Below are positions 1 to 4,473 of a stretch of DNA of 5,043 bases, in pieces. The stretch comes from Acidobacteriota bacterium (GTDB lineage: Bacteria > Acidobacteriota > Terriglobia > Terriglobales > Acidobacteriaceae). The position numbers were made by a program, and so were the translations under genes. Location of the stretch: positions 1-5,043 of the forward strand of contig JAJZJJ010000298.1 of the NCBI GenBank assembly GCA_021810175.1. Direction: 5' to 3'. Below the pieces are notes generated by a model. That model was not told the DNA's origin. It saw only the letters and a list, made by a program, of their open reading frames with translations, and ran no database searches. Positions within the stretch are counted from its first letter, which is position 1, and the number at the start of each line of letters is the position of its first letter.

Positions 1-1
1 C

Positions 2-148
2 GCATTCGGACTGGCACTCGGAGCGGCCATTGGAGCCGCCATCCACAACCTCGCAATCGGCGTTGGCATTGGATTGAGTCTGGGAATTGCCGTTGGCGCG
101 GTCGTCGGCGCCAGGAGGGCTGGGCGCCGTGGACGATCCGATGCCTGA
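2..148 (+). CDS. 3' end of a small glycine-zipper-like membrane protein
   Basis: The frame is open from the left edge and stops at TGA 146-148, giving 48 visible residues; the start lies outside the window. The fragment has two hydrophobic, Gly/Ala-rich stretches (visible residues 1-13 and 17-36) separated by a polar His-Asn pair. It ends in a short Arg-rich tail (RRAGRRGR). Many small residues spaced by four (GxxxG and AxxxG) are typical of glycine-zipper helices that pack tightly in the membrane, and the basic tail suggests a cytoplasmic C-terminus by the positive-inside rule. Small proteins of this style are common in Acidobacteriota and are usually annotated as hypothetical or glycine-zipper proteins. 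No enzymatic function can be assigned. It is not clearly in an operon with the permease, whose start is 855 bases further on. The fragment is short, so a chance open frame cannot be fully excluded. Confidence 0.55.
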   Translation, partial: AFGLALGAAIGAAIHNLAIGVGIGLSLGIAVGAVVGARRAGRRGRSDA

Positions 149-334
149 AGGCCACAAACGCGCGAAGCTCAGGCCCCGCGCCCAATAAGGAGCGGACGCC
201 TCACCCGCAAACGTCAAAGTGAGATATAACCCACCATTCCCTGCTGCAATTCCGGGCACACATTCCCCCTGATAACTCAATCATCAGGACCCGATTTACA
301 CAAATAACCCCTCTTTTTGCACCGAAAAACTTCT
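149..334. other. Intergenic region upstream of the RNA candidate
   Basis: No open frame here looks coding. It contains a TATAAC hexamer at 225-230 (5 of 6 matches to the sigma-70 -10 box, without a recognisable -35 box) and a TTTACA at 295-300 that resembles a -35 box but has no good -10 partner 16-18 bases downstream. A perfect 6-bp inverted repeat lies at 268-288. A promoter for the structured RNA downstream would be expected here, but none is convincing by eye. Confidence 0.5.
268..288. repeat. Inverted repeat CCTGAT-N9-ATCAGG
   Basis: CCTGAT (268-273) and ATCAGG (283-288) are perfect complements separated by nine bases. The arrangement fits either a DNA operator for a dimeric regulator or a small RNA hairpin. 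There is no T-run after it, so it is not a standard intrinsic terminator for the upstream gene. Confidence 0.35.
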
Positions 335-672
335 CAGAAACCTTCGCCGCCTTCCGCCAACAGGCGTAGAGTTCTTTTCAACGGAGGCGCAAGCCCCCAG
401 AAGGAGAGAACAGAGAAGAAACATTCGGAGAGGGAACCGGCGCCGGAACTCTCGCAGCAGTCGGGAAACCGATAGCCAAAGGATGCGAATTCAAAGTTCT
501 CGTGGTGTACCGGATCGGAGCGAAACCGGAAGGAAACGGGCGCAAGCCCGTGGAAGCCGGACAGAGCGAAGGTCCAATGGGAACCGCGCACTGGACCCCG
601 AACCAGTGCTTCGAAAAAACGGATAACGGGGGGTGGGTGACCGCAAGGAAACTCACCCCTTCGCTGTTTCTG
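335..672 (+). ncRNA. Candidate structured RNA, family not recognised
   Basis: Hand folding of the + strand gives a dense set of helices. The ends pair as 335-341 (CAGAAAC) with 666-672 (GTTTCTG). Immediately next to that 3' strand, 658-665 (CCTTCGCT) pairs perfectly with 565-572 (AGCGAAGG), enclosing a 3' domain. Hairpins: 355-358/363-366; 383-388/393-398 with one mismatch and a GCAA loop; 428-432/449-453 with inner 437-439/444-446; 461-464/469-472 with a GAAA loop; 536-541/546-551 with a GCAA loop, extended by 526-529/557-560 across a purine-rich internal loop (AAGGAA/GGAAG); 588-594/603-609 with an 8-base loop; 631-638/651-658 extended by 641-642/647-648 with a GCAA loop. Helix 423-427/486-490, optionally closed by 406-411/496-501, makes a central domain. 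The GNRA loops are sense only on the + strand. Motifs of RNase P RNA, tmRNA, 6S, SRP RNA and group I or II introns were looked for and not found. It could act alone, or as part of the leader of the permease 331 bases downstream. Confidence 0.5.
445..463 (+). repeat. Short direct repeat, copy 1
   Basis: This copy reads GGAACTCTCGCAGCAGTCG. It recurs at 718-739 with three inserted bases (one A and two C). It lies inside the structured RNA candidate, where it forms the 3' strand of helix 428-432/449-453 and the start of the GAAA-capped hairpin. Confidence 0.5.
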
Positions 673-697
673 CACGCGTCCCGCCGTGTTATCTTTT
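672..697 (+). terminator. Possible intrinsic terminator of the RNA candidate
   Basis: 672-676 (GCACG) can pair with 685-689 (CGTGT, one G-U pair) around an 8-base loop, followed by the U-rich run TTATCTTTTCTC from about 689. The stem is short, so efficiency would be modest at best. Its position exactly after the closing helix of the candidate RNA makes it the natural 3' end if the RNA is a discrete transcript. Confidence 0.3.
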
Positions 698-717
698 CTC
701 ACCGTCACTGCCTCATC

Positions 718-739
718 GGAAACTCTCCCGCAGCAGTCG
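718..739 (+). repeat. Short direct repeat, copy 2
   Basis: This stretch repeats 445-463 with one extra A and two extra C residues; all 19 bases of copy 1 are present in order. It lies outside the RNA candidate, 46 bases after its 3' end. Confidence 0.5.
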
Positions 740-887
740 TCGACTCGTCCCTCGCCTCGTCGCATCCGCCCGACCCCCGTTGAAATCCCTTGCTTCTACA
801 CCGCATCGGGCATTTACTGGGGGCATGGAATGGTGCTGGTGCCGACGCAGCGATGGGAACGTCGATTCGCCCGCCCTACTATCCAGC

Positions 888-924
888 CTTGCACTTGGGG
901 AATTCCCCCGCGATGCCTCGCAAG
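888..924. promoter_or_regulatory. Palindrome GGGGAATTCCCC inside a wider inverted repeat
   Basis: 897-908 is a perfect 12-base palindrome. It is flanked by CTTGC (888-892) and GCAAG (920-924), which also pair. As DNA it is a plausible binding site for a dimeric regulator, and as RNA it forms a GGGG/CCCC hairpin nested under a 5-bp stem. It is centred about 100 bases before the permease start. Confidence 0.35.
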
Positions 925-965
925 CGGATTTCAAAACACAATCCTGTACCATGCTCAGTGTGAAT

Positions 966-989
966 CTGCGGCAGCGAACCGCAGCGGTT
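966..989 (+). promoter_or_regulatory. Two mutually exclusive hairpins next to the permease ribosome-binding region
   Basis: CTGCGG (966-971) pairs perfectly with CCGCAG (979-984). AACCG (977-981) pairs perfectly with CGGTT (985-989). The two share bases 979-981 and 985-989 abuts the first stem, so only one can form at a time. The only Shine-Dalgarno-like stretch, GAAAGA (993-998), follows directly. This arrangement could tune translation start, but no ligand or protein is indicated. Confidence 0.35.
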
Positions 990-1002
990 TCTGAAAGATA
1001 CT

Positions 1003-3024
1003 ATGGCAATCAAGACTGATCCAGGCTCTTCGTACTACAGATCTCAGCCAACCGCGCCACGGGTTCTCGAACTGCCTACCCGTGAATCCAGCCAGTCTTC
1101 CGGCTCATGGTGGGGCCGCTGGTTTTCCAGCGGCGGAAGAATTGATGAACCCCATCACATCGGCCGCGGATACCCGTGGTACAAGGTCGTTTGCCTTACC
1201 GGTGTCGATTACTTCTCGACCCTCGCCTATCAGGCTGGCATTGCTCTCGTCGCTGCCGGCTTGCTCGCTCCCGTTGCGACGCTCGCGCTCGTGCTGGTGA
1301 CCTTGCTCGGCGCTTTGCCCGTCTACTGCGTGGTCGCCCGCCGCTCGTTTGTGGGCCAGGGTTCCATCGCCATGCTCGAGCATCTGCTCGGCGGCTGGAA
1401 ATCCAAAATATTTGTCCTGGTCCTCATCGGCTTCGCCACAACGGACTTCGTCATCACCATGACGCTCTCCGCCGCAGACGCCGCCCGTCACGCCGTCGCC
1501 AATTCGTTTCTTCACCCCTATCTCGGAAACAGCCAATTCGGCATCACCGTCCTGCTCCTGTTCATCCTCGCGGTCGTCTTTTTCATCGGATTCAGGGAAG
1601 CCATCAACCTCGCCGTCGCCATCGTCATTCCTTTTCTCGGACTCAACCTCTTCGTGCTCGGCGTCGGCCTCTACCGTATCCTCCAGCGCCCGGCCATGGT
1701 CCTGCATTGGCGCGCCGCCATGCTGGCCAGCACCGGAAATAACAGTTGGATGGCCGTCATCATCCTCGCTTCCATCCTCTTCCCGAAACTGGCCCTCGGA
1801 CTCAGCGGTTTTGAAACCGGCGTCTCCGTCATGCCTCTGGTCCAGTCCACCGCGGAGGACGCAAGACGTCCCGTCCCCACCGGCCGCATTCGCAATACCC
1901 GCAAGATGCTCATCGCTGCCGCCGTCATCATGAGCTTCTTCCTGCTGCTCTCCAGCTTCGTCACCACTATGCTGATCCCGCCTTCCGCCTATGAGGCCGG
2001 AGGCCCCGCCGCGGGAAGAGCCATCGCTTATCTGGCCCATCAGATGTTCGGGGGCGTCTTCGGCTCCATCTACGATCTCTCGACCATCCTTATCCTCTGG
2101 TTCGCCGGCGCCTCCGCCATGGCTGGACTCATCAACCTGATCCCGCGTTATCTGCCGCGGTTCGGCATGGCCCCGCTCTGGGTCGCGTACAGAAGACCCA
2201 TGGTCGCCTTGCTTCTGATCGTGGATCTCATCGTGACCCTCGTCTTCCACGCCAATGTCGACGCTCAGGCCGGAGCCTACGCCACTGGCGTCCTCGTGCT
2301 CATCCTCTCCGCCGCCATCGCTGTCACCATTGCCTTCTGGCGCGAGTTCAAGGAAAAACGCGATTCCAACACCTTGATTCTCACCATTCTCTTCTTCATC
2401 GTCGCTGTCGTCTTCGTCTACACCACCATCGACAACATCTTCGAGCGCCCGGATGGCGTCATCATCTCGTCGATCTTCGTCTTTGTCATCCTCGCCTTCA
2501 GCGCCATCAGCCGCTACCAGCGCGCCCAGGAACTGCGCGTACAGGACATGGAGTTCGTCGACGAGTCATCGGCCCGCTTGTGGTCGACCATCGCGGCCAA
2601 AAAAGTCTGCCTCGTGCCAACCAGCTTCTCCGGCGAAGGCTACCGCATGCGCAAAGCCGAGGAGATCAACCGCAATTACCGCGTCACCGAGCCGCTCGCC
2701 TTCGTCCACACCCACCTCATCGATAACCGCAGCGAATTCGTCAGCCGTCTCCGCGTCAGCGTCACGAAGGAACGCGATCACTATGTCATCGAAGTCTGGG
2801 GAGCGGTCGCCATCGCCAACACCATCGCCTTCATCGCCGAACTGCTCGACCCTGTGAGTATCTTTGTTGTGCTCAGCGGCCAGAACCTCATGCAGCAGTC
2901 CCTCCGCTACCTCTTCTGGGGTGAGGGCGAAGTCGGCATGCTCGTCTACGCCATCCTGGTGCACTACTGGAACTGGAACGGACGCAAAGCCGACCGCCCC
3001 ACGCTATTCCTCACCACCGCCTGA
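1003..3024 (+). CDS. APC-superfamily permease, KimA/Kup-like, with C-terminal soluble domain
   Basis: This is a 673-residue inner-membrane transporter of the amino acid-polyamine-organocation superfamily. Residues 1-58 are a polar, Trp/Ser/Gly-containing extension. About twelve hydrophobic helices follow (roughly 62-88, 89-112, 135-157, 179-196, 199-225, 247-272, 301-325, 357-384, 399-416, 424-446, 457-475, 486-503). Residues 504-673 are soluble and presumably cytoplasmic. The first helix, with LTGVDYFSTLAYQAG (65-79), corresponds to the unwound substrate-binding helix of APC carriers and is similar in form to the Asp/Ser/Tyr motif of Bacillus KimA. The GLSGFETGVSVMP stretch (266-278) corresponds to the helix-6 motif. 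On this basis a proton-coupled potassium or amino acid symporter is likely; KimA-like K+ uptake is my inference, and amino acid transport remains possible. The ATG at 1003 is the only good start: it has weak GAAAGA five to ten bases upstream, and later Met codons lie inside the membrane domain. It converges on the aldolase, whose stop is 70 bases away. Confidence 0.9.
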   Translation: MAIKTDPGSSYYRSQPTAPRVLELPTRESSQSSGSWWGRWFSSGGRIDEPHHIGRGYPWYKVVCLTGVDYFSTLAYQAGIALVAAGLLAPVATLALVLVTLLGALPVYCVVARRSFVGQGSIAMLEHLLGGWKSKIFVLVLIGFATTDFVITMTLSAADAARHAVANSFLHPYLGNSQFGITVLLLFILAVVFFIGFREAINLAVAIVIPFLGLNLFVLGVGLYRILQRPAMVLHWRAAMLASTGNNSWMAVIILASILFPKLALGLSGFETGVSVMPLVQSTAEDARRPVPTGRIRNTRKMLIAAAVIMSFFLLLSSFVTTMLIPPSAYEAGGPAAGRAIAYLAHQMFGGVFGSIYDLSTILILWFAGASAMAGLINLIPRYLPRFGMAPLWVAYRRPMVALLLIVDLIVTLVFHANVDAQAGAYATGVLVLILSAAIAVTIAFWREFKEKRDSNTLILTILFFIVAVVFVYTTIDNIFERPDGVIISSIFVFVILAFSAISRYQRAQELRVQDMEFVDESSARLWSTIAAKKVCLVPTSFSGEGYRMRKAEEINRNYRVTEPLAFVHTHLIDNRSEFVSRLRVSVTKERDHYVIEVWGAVAIANTIAFIAELLDPVSIFVVLSGQNLMQQSLRYLFWGEGEVGMLVYAILVHYWNWNGRKADRPTLFLTTA

Positions 3025-3058
3025 GATTTTTGGCTTCGCCATCAAAACGCGGGCGGCC

Positions 3059-3083
3059 CACTCAACCGCCTTTTGCTTGAGTG
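3059..3083. terminator. Possible hairpin terminator between convergent genes
   Basis: CACTCAA (3059-3065) and TTGAGTG (3077-3083) are perfect complements around an 11-base loop, within the 69-base gap between the two convergent stop codons. Such a position suits a shared transcription end. There is no T-run after the stem on either strand, so it is not a textbook intrinsic terminator. A second weak hairpin, TGGC-TTC-GCCA flanked by TTTT and AAAA, lies just upstream at about 3027-3047. Confidence 0.3.
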
Positions 3084-3093
3084 AGGCAGTCCC

Positions 3094-4149
3094 CTAGTGC
3101 CGCAGATCCTCCAGCACCCGCGCAATTTCCCCCTGCGCGTCGCCGTCCACCGGCAGCAGCGGAATCCGCGGCCTGCCCCCGTAATATCCATTCAGATCGC
3201 AGGCATATTTGATGCCCGAAATCCCGTATTTCGCGGCCACAATCGCTTCGGGCTCTGTCAGCCGGTGCTGCTTTTCCTCGGCCAGACGCCGGTCGTTGTC
3301 CTTCCACGCCCAGTAAACTTCCTGGCAGGCCTGCGGCAGGCATGCGCCCATCGCCAGCACCGCTCCTGTCGCTCCCGCATCCAGCGACCCCAGCAGGCTC
3401 CGCGCCGATCCCGTCAGCACCTGGAACCCCACGTCCTTTGTCCGCGTCTGGATCCTCGGCTTCGCCTCCGCCACCGCGATGGCAGGCCCGCCCAGCACCG
3501 TTGCCGGAACCAGGTTCGGCGTCTCCACCGCGCTGGCCGCTTGCTGCATCCGCGCCGTCACCGCCGTAAACACCGTTGTCACGTCCACCGCGCGCTTCGC
3601 CGCGTTGCGCGTCGCTTCCACCAGCGCGGCAATCCGCTCCACGCTCCCCGTCGAATCCTTGATGCCGATAATCTTCGGATGCTGCGCCAGCTCCGCCACA
3701 ACCTCCACCGGCAGATCATAGTGCGTGAACTTCGGAATGTTGTACAGCACCACCGGCAGCGGCGAGCGGTCTGCCAGCGTGCGGTAGTACGTCAGCATCT
3801 CTGTCGGCCCCATCTGCGGTCCGTAATAGTGCGGCGTCCGCACCAGCACGGCATCGTACATCGCCTCGGCCGCAAACTCCGCCAGCCGCATCGTTTCCAC
3901 GAAGCTCTCACGCCCGACGCCGGCAAGCAGCACCTTCTCCGCGGCAGCCGCCTGCGCCGCCGTCTGCAGCACCTCGCGCGTCTCATCGTCGCTCAGCATC
4001 GGAGCTTCGCCCGTCGAGCCAAGCACCACCATCCCGGCCACCGGCGTACGCGAGTAGCGGGCTACGTTGTGTTCCAGTTTGCGGAAATAGCAGCGCCCGT
4101 CCGGATAGAACGGCGTGGTCATCGCGGGGAAAATGCCTTCGAGCAGCAT
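3094..4149 (-). CDS. Dihydrodipicolinate synthase family aldolase, 4-hydroxy-2-oxoglutarate aldolase-like
   Basis: This 351-residue class I aldolase has a TIM-barrel fold and is cytoplasmic. Family landmarks in order: GIFPAMTTPF (5-14), substrate carboxylate-binding GSTGE (44-48), TPHYYGP (105-111), catalytic Tyr136 in LYNIP, Schiff-base Lys164 in GIKDSTG, QVLTGSA (243-249) and a C-terminal SGIKYACDLNGYYGG (311-325). Phe141 stands where E. coli DapA has Arg138, which binds the lysine-pathway substrate, so true DapA activity is unlikely. The LPVVLYNIP, QHPKIIGIKDS, FQVLTGSA, HRLTEPEA and GYYGG segments strongly recall human HOGA1, which cleaves 4-hydroxy-2-oxoglutarate to pyruvate and glyoxylate. 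A related 2-keto-3-deoxy sugar acid substrate is also possible. Residues about 183-239 are an extra 55-residue Ala/Val/Thr-rich segment absent from usual 290-310-residue members. The start at 4149 retains the conserved N-terminal strand; it has no Shine-Dalgarno but a TAGAAT box seven bases upstream. Confidence 0.92.
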   Translation of the reverse strand: MLLEGIFPAMTTPFYPDGRCYFRKLEHNVARYSRTPVAGMVVLGSTGEAPMLSDDETREVLQTAAQAAAAEKVLLAGVGRESFVETMRLAEFAAEAMYDAVLVRTPHYYGPQMGPTEMLTYYRTLADRSPLPVVLYNIPKFTHYDLPVEVVAELAQHPKIIGIKDSTGSVERIAALVEATRNAAKRAVDVTTVFTAVTARMQQAASAVETPNLVPATVLGGPAIAVAEAKPRIQTRTKDVGFQVLTGSARSLLGSLDAGATGAVLAMGACLPQACQEVYWAWKDNDRRLAEEKQHRLTEPEAIVAAKYGISGIKYACDLNGYYGGRPRIPLLPVDGDAQGEIARVLEDLRH

Positions 4150-4155
4150 ATTCTG

Positions 4156-4161
4156 ATTCTA
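4156..4161 (-). promoter_or_regulatory. -10 box TAGAAT abutting the aldolase start
   Basis: On the minus strand TAGAAT (5 of 6 matches to TATAAT) ends seven bases before the ATG at 4149. Transcription would start on or next to the A of the ATG, predicting a leaderless mRNA. This would explain the lack of a Shine-Dalgarno sequence. No -35 box is evident. Confidence 0.35.
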
Positions 4162-4277
4162 AATTGCTTTCGCCCCGCTCGCTGCGCCCCTGCGCGCTTC
4201 ATCCACCGCCCTCTGCAGCATCCGCAACTCATCGCCCGCACCATGGCGAAATGTGTAATGACGCCATCTTAACTTCA

Positions 4278-4306
4278 CTGAAAAAATCCTTGATTTGTTG
4301 CATACT
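4278..4306 (+). promoter_or_regulatory. Candidate sigma-70 promoter, distal
   Basis: CTGAAA (4278-4283) and CATACT (4301-4306) are spaced by 17 bases in an AT-rich stretch, each matching 4 of 6 consensus positions. If active, the transcript would start near 4313 and carry the hairpin 4315-4372 at its very 5' end. Confidence 0.3.
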
Positions 4307-4314
4307 ACTCCTGA

Positions 4315-4372
4315 GAAGCGAACCGGAGCAGCCTTGTTGTCGGTTCAGGTTCTGGCTCCTTGCGGTTGCTTC
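4315..4372 (+). repeat. Long imperfect inverted repeat in the oxidoreductase leader
   Basis: GAAGC (4315-4319) plus AAC (4321-4323) pairs with GTTGCTTC (4365-4372), with one bulged G. Further in, GGAGC (4325-4329) pairs with GCTCC (4355-4359), and CCT (4332-4334) may pair with AGG (4347-4349). It lies just downstream of the distal promoter candidate and upstream of the TATAAT box. It could be an RNA leader element or a DNA site. Confidence 0.4.
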
Positions 4373-4412
4373 CATGTGAGCTGCGTCACTCCCGGCAGTT
4401 TGAGTCCGTAGC

Positions 4413-4418
4413 TATAAT
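4413..4418 (+). promoter_or_regulatory. Perfect -10 box TATAAT upstream of the oxidoreductase gene
   Basis: TATAAT at 4413-4418 matches the consensus exactly. No good -35 hexamer lies 16-18 bases upstream. Transcription from here would start near 4425 and give a leader of about 50 bases before the ATG at 4474. Confidence 0.45.
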
Positions 4419-4473
4419 GACCGACTAGGAAGAACCGATTACTTCCAGTTCAATAGTGAAGGGAATCCGCCAC

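Larger units (their letters stand above)
701..1002 (+). other. Upstream region and probable 5' leader of the permease gene
   Basis: There is no convincing gene here; the open frames are Arg/Ser/Pro-rich and lack any recognisable fold. The region contains the second copy of the short repeat (718-739), a 5-bp inverted repeat (843-847/860-864), the palindrome at 897-908 and a pair of competing hairpins just before the ATG (966-989). I see no good sigma-70 promoter; TACTAT at 877-882 is a weak -10 candidate without a -35 box. Confidence 0.5.
4150..4473. other. Divergent intergenic region between aldolase and oxidoreductase genes
   Basis: These 324 bases separate two divergent genes and hold no convincing ORF. 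They contain a TAGAAT box for the leftward aldolase (4161-4156, minus strand), two rightward promoter candidates (4278-4306 and 4413-4418), and a long imperfect hairpin between them (4315-4372). The stretch 4260-4310 is distinctly AT-richer than its surroundings, as expected for a promoter zone. Confidence 0.5.

Noticed and set aside
428..475. Partial resemblance to a cobalamin riboswitch (GGGAACCGG) or glmS ribozyme (GCGCCGGAACT)
   Set aside because: Neighbouring essential elements (B12-box, GACGAGG and so on) are absent; the match is limited to a few bases.
335..672. Known RNA families: RNase P RNA, tmRNA, 6S RNA, SRP RNA, group I or II intron
   Set aside because: The universal RNase P motif around GAGGAAAGTCC, the tmRNA acceptor/T-loop end, the intron P7 core or domain V, and the SRP GGAAG loop context were searched by eye and not found. 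Only cmscan would settle this.
334..765. 143-residue open frame on the minus strand (with a 92-residue frame at 378-656)
   Set aside because: It runs antisense through the structured RNA region. The translation has no recognisable fold or membrane pattern and no ribosome site, and its length is expected by chance in GC-rich DNA.
149..1002. c-di-AMP (ydaO-yuaA) riboswitch, expected if the permease is KimA-like
   Set aside because: The conserved GGGTGAATC-like and flanking G-rich motifs are not present in recognisable form.
502..1019. Plus-strand open frames at 502-783, 633-1019 and 686-994
   Set aside because: They are Arg/Ser/Pro-rich without domain signatures or ribosome sites, overlap one another, and two of them start inside strong RNA hairpins.
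1105..2250. 381-residue minus-strand frame opposite the permease, Asp/Glu/Gly/His-rich
   Set aside because: It is a shadow of the C-ending codons of the real gene; its low-complexity acidic composition is typical of antisense frames.
3094..4149. Assignment as dapA of lysine biosynthesis
   Set aside because: Phe141 replaces the substrate-binding Arg of true DapA, and several segments are closer to HOGA-type aldolases.
3097..4272. 391-residue plus-strand frame opposite the aldolase, Arg/His-rich
   Set aside because: It is an antisense shadow of a gene with clear catalytic motifs and resembles no protein.
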